Shown: positions 24,033 through 31,832 of the stretch, in pieces
Numbering within the stretch: the stretch's first letter is position 1
Layout of the letters: each line of letters starts with the position of its first letter
From: Nonomuraea longispora
GTDB taxonomy: Bacteria; Actinomycetota; Actinomycetes; Streptosporangiales; Streptosporangiaceae
Direction: 5' to 3'
Assembly (NCBI RefSeq): GCF_004348345.1
Contig: NZ_SMJZ01000002.1
Coordinates: forward strand, 1-64,000
DNA length: 64,000 nt
Notes under the pieces: generated by a model
What the model was told of the DNA's origin: nothing
What the model saw: only the letters and a program-made list of their open reading frames with translations
Database searches by the model: none
Program-made: the position numbers and the translations under genes

Positions 24033-24204
24033 CGCCGTAACGAAAAGTTCTTCGCAGATCAGAAACGGACGGGCGGCGCCCGCTCGGCTCCGCCGTCACG
24101 ATCAGATCCTCGCACACCGGAAACGGCCGGGCGGCGCCCACCCGGCCCGCCGAAACGAACAGATCCCCGCGGACCAGAACGCGCGATTGGCGCCCGCTTG
24201 GCTC
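24033..24204. repeat. Three diverged 58-bp direct repeats
   Basis: Three adjacent units of 57-58 bp start at 24033, 24091 and 24148. Each opens with CGCCG(T/A)(A/C)ACG, continues through a CAGATC/CCGC-like centre and ends GGCGCCC-(G/A)C-(T/C)(C/T)GG-C-(T/C)C. Units 1 and 2 are the closest pair. They lie just beyond the glyA stop codon, between convergent transcription units. No spacer sequences separate them, so this is not a CRISPR array. Confidence 0.7.
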
Positions 24205-24215
24205 AGCTGTGACCG

Positions 24216-25466
24216 CTACAGGCCCGGCGCGGGGAACTGCGCGGTGAGCTCGCTCACCTCGTGGTGGACGCGCGTGATGACGTCGTCGGCGTCGCCCTTG
24301 GCGACGGCGGTGACGACCTCGTCCATCCAGGCGCCGATCTGCCGCATCTCCGCCTCGCCCATGCCGCGCGAGGTGATCGACGGCGTGCCGATGCGGATGC
24401 CCGACGGGTCGAACGGCTTGCGCGTGTCGAACGGCACCGTGTTGTAGTTGGTCTCCAGGCCCGCGCGGTCGAGCGCCTGCGCGGCCGGCTTGCCGCCGAT
24501 GCCCTTGGGCGTCAGGTCGAGCAGGATCAGGTGGTTGTCGGTGCCGCCCGAGACGAGGTCGAAACCGCGCGAGGCCAGCTCGTCGGCCAGGGTCTTGGCG
24601 TTGGCGACGACCTGGTGGGCGTAGTCACGGAAGGCCGGCTGGGCGGCCTCGTGCAGCGCGACGGCGATGGCGGCCGTGGTGTGATTGTGCGGGCCACCCT
24701 GCAGGCCGGGGAAGACGGCCTTGTTGAGCGCCTTGGCGTGCTCTTCCGAGTCGGCCATGAGCATGGCGCCGCGCGGGCCGCGCAGCGTCTTGTGCGTGGT
24801 CGTGGAGATCACGTCGGCGTGGCCCGCCGGCGACGGGTGCGCGCCGCCCGCCACCAGGCCCGCGATGTGGGCGATGTCGGCGGCCAGCACGGCGCCGACC
24901 TCGCGGGCGATCGAGGCGAAGCCCTCGAAGTCGATGGTGCGCGGGATCGCGGTGCCGCCGCAGAAGATGAGCTTCGGCCGGTGCTCCAGGGCGAGCTGCC
25001 GCACCTCGTCGAGGTCGACGCGGCCGGTGTCCTTGCGTACGCCGTAGCGGACCGGGTTGAACCACTTGCCGGTGGCCGAGACGGACCAGCCGTGGGTGAG
25101 GTGGCCGCCGAACGGCAGGCCCATGCCCATCACGGTGTCGCCGGGCTCCAGGAACGCCATGTAGACGGCGAGGTTGGCGGGCGAGCCCGAATAGGGCTGG
25201 ACGTTGGCGTGGCCGACGCCGAAGACAGCCTTGGCGCGCTCGATGGCGAGGGTCTCGATCTGGTCGATGACCTGCTGGCCCTCGTAGTAGCGCTTGCCCG
25301 CGTAGCCTTCGGAGTATTTGTTCGTCAGGACGGTGCCGGTGGCCTGGAGCACGGCCTTGGACACGTAGTTCTCGGACGCGATGAGCTTGACGGTGTCGGC
25401 CTGCCGCCGCTCCTCCGCCTGGATGAGCTCGGCGAGCTGCGGGTCGACGCTGGAAAGAGAACTCAT
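24216..25466 (-). CDS. glyA: Serine hydroxymethyltransferase
   Basis: A 416-residue PLP enzyme interconverting serine plus tetrahydrofolate with glycine plus 5,10-methylene-THF. It has LIASENYVSKAVLQA, YSEGYAGKRYYEGQQVID, the PLP lysine motif ADVISTTTHKTLRGPRG and the C-terminal RIGTPSITSRGMGEAEM. Length and content are normal for GlyA. The leader contains a ZTP riboswitch, tying expression to folate one-carbon status. AGGGGA precedes the ATG. Confidence 0.96.
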   Translation of the reverse strand: MSSLSSVDPQLAELIQAEERRQADTVKLIASENYVSKAVLQATGTVLTNKYSEGYAGKRYYEGQQVIDQIETLAIERAKAVFGVGHANVQPYSGSPANLAVYMAFLEPGDTVMGMGLPFGGHLTHGWSVSATGKWFNPVRYGVRKDTGRVDLDEVRQLALEHRPKLIFCGGTAIPRTIDFEGFASIAREVGAVLAADIAHIAGLVAGGAHPSPAGHADVISTTTHKTLRGPRGAMLMADSEEHAKALNKAVFPGLQGGPHNHTTAAIAVALHEAAQPAFRDYAHQVVANAKTLADELASRGFDLVSGGTDNHLILLDLTPKGIGGKPAAQALDRAGLETNYNTVPFDTRKPFDPSGIRIGTPSITSRGMGEAEMRQIGAWMDEVVTAVAKGDADDVITRVHHEVSELTAQFPAPGL

Positions 25467-25494
25467 GATTCCCCTGTCATCGGTGACGATCTGC

Positions 25495-25572
25495 GAAGAC
25501 CCAGGCGCACGGCCTCCGCTCCTTTCGCTCCCCGGTGGTCGTTCCCACCCAATGCGCCAGTCGCGTCTCGTC
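25495..25572 (-). promoter_or_regulatory. ZTP (pfl) riboswitch upstream of glyA
   Basis: Read on the minus strand, the leader holds the conserved pfl-motif elements in order: GCGACTGGCGCATT, GGTGGGAACGACCACCGGGG, GAGCG, and the 3' half CCGTGCGCCTGGGTC. The first and last elements frame the aptamer pseudoknot. It ends about 30 nt before the glyA start. By family knowledge this RNA senses ZMP/ZTP, the alarmone of 10-formyl-THF shortage, and switches on one-carbon genes. The remaining 30 nt are short for a transcriptional terminator, so control of translation initiation is likely. Confidence 0.9.
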
Positions 25573-25716
25573 TAGACGATAGCGGATGCGGCAGGCTCTC
25601 ACTTCTGCGTGATCTTGACGTTCCAGGCCGACGGCCCTGACGGTGGCGCGGCGCGCTCACCGCGCCCGGCGAGGCCGGCGGGATCGGCGGGGCCGGTCGG
25701 CGGACCGGTCGGCGGA

Positions 25717-26655
25717 TCACGCGTTGTTCGTACGGCCCACGCCTGGCCAGAGCCGGTCGACCTCGGCGTTCAGGATGGCGCCGATGAGCACGGCCAGCGC
25801 CGTGATGTACAACCACAGCAGCAGCGCGATGGGTGCGGCCAGGGAGCCGTAGACGGAGACGGGCGAGATCCACGCGGCCAGCACGGCCCGCAGCACCGCC
25901 GCGCAGACGATCCACAGGAACAGCGCGAGGATGGCGCCCGGCAGCTCGCGGTACCACTTCGTGCGCACCGGCACGCTGACGTGGTAGAGCACGGTCAGGA
26001 ACAACACCGAGCCGACGATCACGACCGGCCAGTAGAGCAGGTCGATGAGGATGCCGTATTCGCCGGGCAGCGTGTCTCTCAGCAGCGTGGGGCCGATGAC
26101 CAGGATCGGCATGACGATGATCCCGATGACCAGGCCGACGACATAGAGGCCGAACGACATGAGCCTGGTGCGGATGATGCCGCGCTCCTCGCCGAGTCCG
26201 TAGGCGACGGAGATGAGGTCGACGTAGACATAGAGGGCCCTGGAACCGGACCACAGGGACACCAGGAAACCCAGCGAGATGATCGACACTTTGCCGGCGT
26301 CGTCGCTGAGCACGTCGGTGATGAGCGGGTTGACGATCTTGGTGACGGCGTCGTCGGTGAACAGCAGCCCTGCCTGTGCGATCACCCACGTCTTGACCTG
26401 GGTGACCACGCTGGGCCCCAGCCAGGTGCCGAGCTTGCCGATCACACCGATCAGGCCCAGCACGAATGGCGGCAGCGACAGCAGCGCGAAGAACGCCGCC
26501 TCACCGGCGAGTCCGGTGACCCGGTAGTTGACTCCGGCGCTGGCCGACGCACGGACGATCGCCCACGACTTGGTGTCGAGCACCCAGCTCAGCCTGGCCC
26601 GGGCATTGGAGGCGAGCCCCCTTTTTGGCCGGGAAGGCGCTTCGGTGGACGTCAT
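25717..26655 (-). CDS. YihY/virulence factor BrkB-family membrane protein
   Basis: A 312-residue polytopic protein with about six membrane segments. It has the family start AGVNYRVTGLAGEAAFFALL, SLWSGSRALYVYVDLISVAY and the final pair SLAAPIALLLWLYITALAVL followed by IGAILNAEVD. Despite the old RNase BN name, the family are membrane proteins of unknown transport or envelope role. I prefer ATG 26655; an in-frame TTG at 26664 would add three residues. Confidence 0.9.
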   Translation of the reverse strand: MTSTEAPSRPKRGLASNARARLSWVLDTKSWAIVRASASAGVNYRVTGLAGEAAFFALLSLPPFVLGLIGVIGKLGTWLGPSVVTQVKTWVIAQAGLLFTDDAVTKIVNPLITDVLSDDAGKVSIISLGFLVSLWSGSRALYVYVDLISVAYGLGEERGIIRTRLMSFGLYVVGLVIGIIVMPILVIGPTLLRDTLPGEYGILIDLLYWPVVIVGSVLFLTVLYHVSVPVRTKWYRELPGAILALFLWIVCAAVLRAVLAAWISPVSVYGSLAAPIALLLWLYITALAVLIGAILNAEVDRLWPGVGRTNNA

Positions 26656-26796
26656 GGCACCCAACGGTGTTCGCAGTTACTCTTCGGCACAGCCTAGCCA
26701 ATGGAAACTGCCCATCGACCCGCCGCCCTACCAGAGTGCCTGGCCGAACCCGTGGTGGCGGTTGCCCCCATTAGACGCCCCGCACCCTGCCCGTGG

Positions 26797-27171
26797 CTAG
26801 TCGTTGTCGACGATGCGCGCGCCCAGCGGGAGGAGGGAGACGGGGATGAGCTTGATGTTGGCCACCCCCAGCGGGATGCCGATGATGGAGATGAACAGCG
26901 GGATCGAGGTGACGACGTGGCCGATGGCCAGCCAGATCCCGGCGACCACGCACCAGATGATGTTGCCCAGCAAAGAGAACACGCCCGCGTCGGGATCGCG
27001 CACGACGGTCCTGCCGAACGGCCACAGCGCGTACGCCGCGATCCTGAACGAGGCGATGCCAAAGGGAATCGTGATGATCAGGATGCAGCAGATGACTCCG
27101 GCCAGTGCGTAGCCCATGGCCAGCCAGATCCCGGCGAACACGAGCCAGATGACGTTCAGGATTGTGCGCAT
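26797..27171 (-). CDS. YccF domain membrane protein
   Basis: A 124-residue protein with two repeats of the YccF unit: LNVIWLVFAGIWLAMGYALA with PFGIASFRIAAYALWPFG, then LGNIIWCVVAGIWLAIGHVV with PLGVANIKLIPVSLLPLG. Each carries a hydrophobic hairpin, giving four membrane segments. The internal duplication is complete. Function is unknown. ATG at 27171 (MRTILNV) is preferred over GTG at 27177. Confidence 0.88.
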   Translation of the reverse strand: MRTILNVIWLVFAGIWLAMGYALAGVICCILIITIPFGIASFRIAAYALWPFGRTVVRDPDAGVFSLLGNIIWCVVAGIWLAIGHVVTSIPLFISIIGIPLGVANIKLIPVSLLPLGARIVDND

Positions 27172-27226
27172 GTTCACAGCATGTCACTGATCCTGCCGTT
27201 CGCGTCATCCGTTGTCGACCCTGAGA

Positions 27227-28003
27227 TCACCCCGAGACGGGAGCGCGTCCCCTTCCTGGAGGACCCGCGAACGCCTGCGCGATCTCCATCCACTCCCTCG
27301 CCGGGCGCCCCGTCATCTCCAGCGCGGTGTCCGACAGGTGGACGCGTTGCGTGACGGCGAGGCAGAAGTCGAGCACCGGCCCGCGTACGACGCTCTCCGC
27401 GTCGCCGGGTCCGGCCGTCCACGTGGTTCCGTCCGGCATGGTGAGCTCCGCGCGCACCGGCTCGGCGGGCAGGGGCAGCCCGCGTACGGCGAAGCTGTAC
27501 GGCCTGGCCCTGAAGCCGATGGAGGCCACGTGCCGGAGCCGGGCCGTGGGCGGCCTGGTGACGCCGAGCGCGTCGGCCACGTCCTGACCGTGGGCCCACG
27601 TCTCCATCAGCCGCGCGGTCACGAACGAGGCCGCGGACATGTCGGGCCCGTACCACGGCACGCGGTCGCGGGCGTCCAGCGTGGCGAACACCTCGATGCT
27701 GCGGGCCCGCGCCGTACGGAACCAGGCGAGCAGGCCGGCGGGCGTCCTCACGCGAGCCTCCCGCACCAGGCGGTCGACCCAGTCGCCGGCCGAGCCGAGG
27801 GTGGCGAGCGCGGCGCGGTGGCCGTCCGGGTCGGTGACCGCACGAACCGCCGCGTCGTCGAACCAGGCCAGGTGGCTCACCTGGTCGCGGATCGCCCACC
27901 CCTCGGCGGGCGTGGGCCGTTCCCAGTCGTCGTCGCGCAGGGGCCGCAGCAGCGTCTCGAAGGACGCGGTCTCGGCACGTAGGTCGTCGAGCAGTCCGGC
28001 CAT
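27227..28003 (-). CDS. TIGR03084-family DinB/MDMPI protein
   Basis: A 258-residue protein with an N-terminal mycothiol-dependent maleylpyruvate isomerase-like four-helix domain (LLRPLRDDDWERPTPAEGWA followed by IRDQVSHLAWFDDAA). ARLMETWAHGQDVADALG follows, supplying the conserved Glu and His metal ligands. A C-terminal domain of TIGR03084 type comes next (PDGTTWTAGPGDAES). It probably binds a divalent metal and uses or transfers mycothiol. The substrate is unknown. ATG at 28003 is preferred to an in-frame GTG at 28012. Confidence 0.85.
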   Translation of the reverse strand: MAGLLDDLRAETASFETLLRPLRDDDWERPTPAEGWAIRDQVSHLAWFDDAAVRAVTDPDGHRAALATLGSAGDWVDRLVREARVRTPAGLLAWFRTARARSIEVFATLDARDRVPWYGPDMSAASFVTARLMETWAHGQDVADALGVTRPPTARLRHVASIGFRARPYSFAVRGLPLPAEPVRAELTMPDGTTWTAGPGDAESVVRGPVLDFCLAVTQRVHLSDTALEMTGRPAREWMEIAQAFAGPPGRGRAPVSG

Positions 28004-28058
28004 GAGGTCCACCCGCGCCAGCCTAACCGGAACAACCTTCTAGGAGAATAATGCAGGT

Positions 28059-28184
28059 GTGATCTGCGAGAGCTGCAAGGACAAGCGCCACGACGACTGC
28101 CGCGGCGGATCATGGTGCGACTGCCAGCACCAGACCGCGGAGCAGGCCAAGGAGACGGACCTGGACTGGCCGCGCCAGGGCTGA
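28059..28184 (+). CDS. Small Cys-rich protein (41 aa)
   Basis: GTG at 28059 encodes MICESCKDKRHDDCRGGSWC then DCQHQTAEQAKETDLDWPRQG. Five cysteines and two histidines lie in the first 25 residues (CESC, DDC, WCDCQH), forming a likely zinc knuckle. AGGAG lies 12 nt upstream, a long spacing; the tiny in-frame-independent ORF ATG-CAG-GTG-TGA overlaps the start. It lies upstream of the cysteine-responsive leader and codes on the same strand. The protein is known to me only as a conserved hypothetical of actinomycetes. Confidence 0.6.
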   Translation: MICESCKDKRHDDCRGGSWCDCQHQTAEQAKETDLDWPRQG

Positions 28185-28210
28185 ACGGATCCCACACTCT
28201 GGACCCCTTC

Positions 28211-28239
28211 TTGGACATCCCGGACGCTCGGGGTATCTT
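28211..28239 (+). promoter_or_regulatory. Promoter of the sulfate assimilation operon
   Basis: TTGGAC (28211-28216) and TATCTT (28234-28239) are separated by 17 bp, a good sigma-A/HrdB-type promoter. Transcription would begin near 28246, about 15 nt before the Cys leader peptide and 190 nt before the sulfite reductase start, which leaves room for attenuation. Confidence 0.65.
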
Positions 28240-28260
28240 CGTTGTATGCCAGCGGACCCC

Positions 28261-28329
28261 ATGCTTGTCGGTCGACGCCACGTCGACCTCCTGCGTGTCC
28301 GCAGTGCCATCTGTTGCGACGCCCGCTAA
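28261..28329 (+). CDS. Cysteine-containing leader peptide of the sulfur operon
   Basis: An ORF of 22 codons from ATG 28261 to TAA 28329. The peptide begins MLVGRRHVDLLRV and ends RSAICCDAR, with adjacent Cys codons just before the stop. It matches the form of leader peptides found upstream of actinobacterial sulfur genes. Cys-rich short ORFs upstream of cysteine genes act as cysteine-responsive attenuators in mycobacteria. With little Cys-tRNA the ribosome would pause at TGT-TGC and change the fold of the downstream RNA. Confidence 0.8.
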   Translation: MLVGRRHVDLLRVRSAICCDAR

Positions 28330-28406
28330 CCGCAATCTTTCTTTTGCCGCTGAGCGCGTCGCATCCCTTCCTGCACCCCTGCCCTCGATGACGAGGCTGG
28401 AGGACC

Positions 28407-28440
28407 ATTGCGCGCGCCCATGAACCGAAGGACGCGCAAT
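28407..28440 (+). promoter_or_regulatory. Hairpin sequestering the sulfite reductase ribosome binding site
   Basis: ATTGCGCG (28407-28414) pairs with CGCGCAAT (28433-28440), whose last two bases are part of the sulfite reductase ATG. The ribosome binding site GAAGGA (28427-28432) is in the loop. A second hairpin, CCTCG-ATGA-CGAGG, lies at about 28383-28396. With the Cys leader upstream this looks like a translational attenuator. Confidence 0.55.
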
Positions 28441-30127
28441 GAGCACTCCTGCCGGCCGCACTCCCGCCAGCCGTCATCACCGGCGCCCGCGCGGCGAAGG
28501 CCAGTGGGCTCTCGGTTACCGCGAGCCGCTCAACAAGAACGAAGAGAACAAGAAGAACGACGACGGCCTCAACGTCCGCCAGCGCATCATCGACGTCTAT
28601 TCCAAGCGGGGCTTCGACTCCATCGACCCGGCCGACCTGCGCGGACGCATGCGGTGGTACGGCCTCTACACCCAGCGCAAACCCGGCATCGACGGCGGCA
28701 AGACCGCGATTCTGGAGCCGGAGGAGCTCGACGACCGCTACTTCATGCTGCGCGTGCGCATCGACGGCGGGCAGCTCGACCTGGCCCAGCTGCGCACGAT
28801 CGCCGACATCGCCAACGAGTACGCCCGCGGCACCGCCGACCTGACCGACCGCCAGAACATCCAGCTCCACTGGATCGAGATCGAGTCGGTGCCCGACATC
28901 TGGGAGCGCCTGGAGGCGGTGGGCCTGTCCACCACGGAGGCGTGCGGCGACACCCCGCGCGTGATCCTGGGGTGCCCGCTGGCCGGCATCGACACCGAAG
29001 AGGTGCTGGACGCCACGGAGCAGATCCGTGAGCTGAAGGAACGTGTCGTCGGCAACCCCGCTTACTCCAACCTGCCGCGCAAGTTCAAGACGGCTCTGAG
29101 CGGCTGCCCCGCCCACTGCACGGTCCACGAGATCAACGACGTGGCGTTCGTCGGCGTGGTCAACGAGCACGGCGAGGCGGGCTACGACCTGTGGGTCGGC
29201 GGCGGCCTGTCGACCAACCCGATGCTGGCCAAGCGGCTCGGTGTGTTCGTCCGGCCCGACCGGGTGGGCGACGTGCACGAGGGCGTCACCGGGATCTTCC
29301 GCGACTACGGCTACCGGCGGCTGCGGCACAGGGCCAGGCTCAAGTTCCTGGTCAACGACTGGGGCGTGGAGAAGTTCCGCGAGGTGCTGGAGCTGGAATA
29401 CCTCAAAGAGCCGCTGCCCGACGGGCCGGCCCCGGAGCCGCCGCGCGGCAGCCGCCGCGACCACGTCGGCGTCTTCCCGCAGAAGGACGGCACCTTCTAT
29501 GTCGGCTTCGCCCCCAAGGTGGGCAGGGTCGACGGCGACAAGCTCCATCAGATCGCCGACATCGCCGAGCGGCACGGCTCCGGCCGGGTCCGCACGACCA
29601 TCGAGCAGAAGATGGTCGTGCTCGACGTCGCGCCCGACCAGGTCGACTCCATCGTGGCCGAGCTGGAGGCCGCCGACCTGCGGGTCAGGCCGTCCACGTT
29701 CCGCCGCCAGACGATGGCCTGCACCGGCATCGAGTTCTGCAAGCTGGCCATCGTCGAGACGAAGACGAGGGCCGCCGACCTGATCGACGAGCTGGAGCGC
29801 CGGCTGCCGTCGTTCGACGAGCCGCTGACCATCAACGTCAACGGCTGCCCCAACGCGTGCGCCCGCACCCAGACCGCCGACATCGGCCTGAAGGGCCAGC
29901 TCGTGGTCGACGAGAACGGCGAGCAGGTCGAGGGATTCCAGATCCACCTGGGCGGCTCGCTGGGCGTCGACTCCGGTTTCGGCCGTAAGGTCAGAGGCCT
30001 GAAGACCACGGCCAAGGCGCTGCCCGACTACGTCGCGCGGGTCGTGTCCCACTACGACGACCAGAAGAAGGAAGGCGAGTCGTTCGCCGACTGGGTGCAG
30101 CGAGCGGACGAGGCCGACCTGAAATGA
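28439..30127 (+). CDS. sirA: Ferredoxin-dependent sulfite/nitrite reductase, SirA type
   Basis: A 562-residue siroheme/4Fe-4S enzyme reducing sulfite to sulfide with six electrons from ferredoxin. It has two pseudosymmetric halves: RMRWYGLYTQRKPG, DLTDRQNIQLHWIEIESVPD and ALSGCPAHCTVHEINDVAFV in the first, and FYVGFAPKVGRVDGD in the second. The cluster motifs MACTGIEFCKLAIVETK and INVNGCPNACARTQTADIGL supply the four cysteine ligands. Context with CysH and a sirohydrochlorin chelatase favours sulfite over nitrite. Expression is probably controlled by the Cys leader and hairpin upstream. Confidence 0.93.
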   Translation: MSTPAGRTPASRHHRRPRGEGQWALGYREPLNKNEENKKNDDGLNVRQRIIDVYSKRGFDSIDPADLRGRMRWYGLYTQRKPGIDGGKTAILEPEELDDRYFMLRVRIDGGQLDLAQLRTIADIANEYARGTADLTDRQNIQLHWIEIESVPDIWERLEAVGLSTTEACGDTPRVILGCPLAGIDTEEVLDATEQIRELKERVVGNPAYSNLPRKFKTALSGCPAHCTVHEINDVAFVGVVNEHGEAGYDLWVGGGLSTNPMLAKRLGVFVRPDRVGDVHEGVTGIFRDYGYRRLRHRARLKFLVNDWGVEKFREVLELEYLKEPLPDGPAPEPPRGSRRDHVGVFPQKDGTFYVGFAPKVGRVDGDKLHQIADIAERHGSGRVRTTIEQKMVVLDVAPDQVDSIVAELEAADLRVRPSTFRRQTMACTGIEFCKLAIVETKTRAADLIDELERRLPSFDEPLTINVNGCPNACARTQTADIGLKGQLVVDENGEQVEGFQIHLGGSLGVDSGFGRKVRGLKTTAKALPDYVARVVSHYDDQKKEGESFADWVQRADEADLK

Positions 30128-30294
30128 CCACGCGAGCGGTTCCCTTCCACTGCCCCTACTGCGGCGACGAGGACCTCGAACCCTACGAGGGCGAGCTCGA
30201 CTCCGCCGGGCACGGCACGGGCGGCAGCTGGTACTGCCGCGCGTGCGCTCGTGCTTTCAAGCTGAAGTTTCTCGGGATCGGGGTGAGGATATGA
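30124..30294 (+). CDS. Small zinc-ribbon protein between sirA and cysH
   Basis: A 56-residue protein, coupled at both ends by ATGA overlaps. It begins MTTRAVPFHCPYCGDEDLEP and contains CPYC and CRAC pairs 26 residues apart, a zinc-ribbon. The rest is short and ends in KLKFLGIGVRI. I know it only as a conserved passenger of actinobacterial sulfite reductase operons. A role in cluster or siroheme insertion, or in electron transfer, is possible but unproved. Confidence 0.8.
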   Translation: MTTRAVPFHCPYCGDEDLEPYEGELDSAGHGTGGSWYCRACARAFKLKFLGIGVRI

Positions 30295-31019
30295 CGCTGG
30301 TCGACCTCGAGGTCGCATTTAGAGATCAGCGCGGCGAGCTCGACCTGCGGGACATCGTCGAGTCCGCCGCGACCGCTCTGGAAGGCGCTCCCGCGCGTGA
30401 GATCATCCGGTGGGCGGCGGCGACCTTCGGTGAGCGCTTGTGCCTGACGTCCTCCATGAGCGACGCGCTGCTCATCGACCTGGTGAGCCGGGTCAGACCC
30501 GGCGTCGACGTGTTGTTCATCGACACCGGCTACCACTTCGCCGAGACGGTCGGCACGCGGGACGCCGTACGGCAGGTCTATGACGTCAACGTGATCGACA
30601 TCAAGCCGTCGCGGACGGTCGAGGAGCAGGATCGCGACCTCGGGCCGCGCCTGTTCGGCCGCAACCCCGACCTGTGCTGCTACCTGCGCAAGGTGGAGCC
30701 GCTCAACCGGGCGCTGGAGCCCTACCTCGCGTGGATCTCCGGCATCCGCCGCGACGAGTCGCCGAGCCGGGTGGGCACCAGGGTCGTCGAGTGGGACGCC
30801 AAACGGCAGATGGTCAAGGTCAACCCGATCGCCGCCTGGACCCAGGACGACGTCGACAACTACATCGCCGACAACGGTGTGCTGATCAACCCGTTGCACT
30901 ACGACAACTACCCCTCGATCGGCTGCGCGCCCTGCACGCGGCAGGTCACGGAGGGCGAGGATCCGCGCAGCGGTCGCTGGGCGGGACTGGGGAAGGTCGA
31001 ATGCGGCATTCACCTGTGA
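30291..31019 (+). CDS. cysH: Adenylyl-sulfate (APS) reductase
   Basis: A 242-residue enzyme reducing APS to sulfite with thioredoxin. It contains LTSSMSDALLIDLVSRV (PP-loop-like nucleotide site), DTGYHFAETVGTRDAV and the 4Fe-4S cysteines in RNPDLCCYLRKVEPL and SIGCAPCTR. The C-terminal catalytic cysteine is in GKVECGIHL. The two cysteine pairs mark the APS-specific bacterial type rather than the cluster-free PAPS type. Confidence 0.94.
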   Translation: MTLVDLEVAFRDQRGELDLRDIVESAATALEGAPAREIIRWAAATFGERLCLTSSMSDALLIDLVSRVRPGVDVLFIDTGYHFAETVGTRDAVRQVYDVNVIDIKPSRTVEEQDRDLGPRLFGRNPDLCCYLRKVEPLNRALEPYLAWISGIRRDESPSRVGTRVVEWDAKRQMVKVNPIAAWTQDDVDNYIADNGVLINPLHYDNYPSIGCAPCTRQVTEGEDPRSGRWAGLGKVECGIHL

Positions 31020-31792
31020 TCCCCGACAGGGGGCGCATCCCGTTGGCAGGCGGGACGCCCCCCGGCCGCGTGCCACTGGTGGCGGTGGCGCACGGGTCCC
31101 GCGACCCGCGCGCCGCCGCCACCGTGGCCGCGCTGCTCGACCGCGTACGCCTGGAGCGGCCCGACGTGCCCGTACGCGACGCCTATCTCGACCACTGCGC
31201 CCCCGCGCTCGGGCAGGCGCTGGCCGGGCTCGGCGAGGCGGTGGTGCTGCCGCTGCTGCTCACCGAGGCCTACCACAGCCGGGTCGACCTGCCCGCGGCG
31301 CTCAACGAGGTGAGAGCGCGCAGGCCGCGCCTGCGCGTGCACTACGGCGCCACGCTCGGGCCGCACCCGCTGCTGCTGTCCGCGCTGGAGCGGCGGCTGG
31401 GCGGGGCGGGTGTGCCCGCGGGCGATCCGGACACGGCGGTGGTGCTGGTGTCGGCCGGTTCGAGCGACGCCAGAGCCAACGCGGTGGTCGCGGGGATGGC
31501 CCGGCGGTGGCGGCGCTCCGGATGGTGGTCGGTGTCGGCCGCCTACGCCTCCGCGGCCGATCCGTCCCCTGCCGAGGCGGTCTCCGCGCTCCTGCGCGCC
31601 GGCGCGCCGCGGGTGGTCGTCGCTCCCTACCTGCTGGCGCCCGGCTACTTCGCCGACAAGGTGCGGCAGGCCACGCTGGAGGCCGGCGCGCAGGTCGTGG
31701 CCGACGTGCTCGGGCCGGCTCCCGAGCTGGTGAGCGTGCTGCTCGAACGGTACGCGGCGGCCCAGCGGCGGCCGGTGTCCGTCGCGGGCTGA
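31001..31792 (+). CDS. Sirohydrochlorin chelatase, CbiX-like
   Basis: A 263-residue double-domain CbiX protein: PLVAVAHGSRDPRAAATVA with YLDHCAPALGQAL in the first half, and AVVLVSAGSSDARANAV with VVVAPYLLAPGYFADKV in the second. The first domain keeps the metal-binding HGSRD; the second has SAGSSD, so only one site may be active. It would insert iron to make siroheme for the sulfite reductase of the same operon. ATG 31001 lies inside the cysH end (19-bp overlap) behind GGGGAAGG. Confidence 0.88.
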   Translation: MRHSPVIPDRGRIPLAGGTPPGRVPLVAVAHGSRDPRAAATVAALLDRVRLERPDVPVRDAYLDHCAPALGQALAGLGEAVVLPLLLTEAYHSRVDLPAALNEVRARRPRLRVHYGATLGPHPLLLSALERRLGGAGVPAGDPDTAVVLVSAGSSDARANAVVAGMARRWRRSGWWSVSAAYASAADPSPAEAVSALLRAGAPRVVVAPYLLAPGYFADKVRQATLEAGAQVVADVLGPAPELVSVLLERYAAAQRRPVSVAG

Positions 31793-31832
31793 CGGTCACT
31801 CACCCCTGCCGGCGTCCGGCCGGGTGGCGGGG

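Noticed and set aside
24033-24204. 58-bp repeats as a CRISPR array
   Set aside because: Units are head-to-tail with no unique spacers, too long and too diverged, and no cas gene is present.
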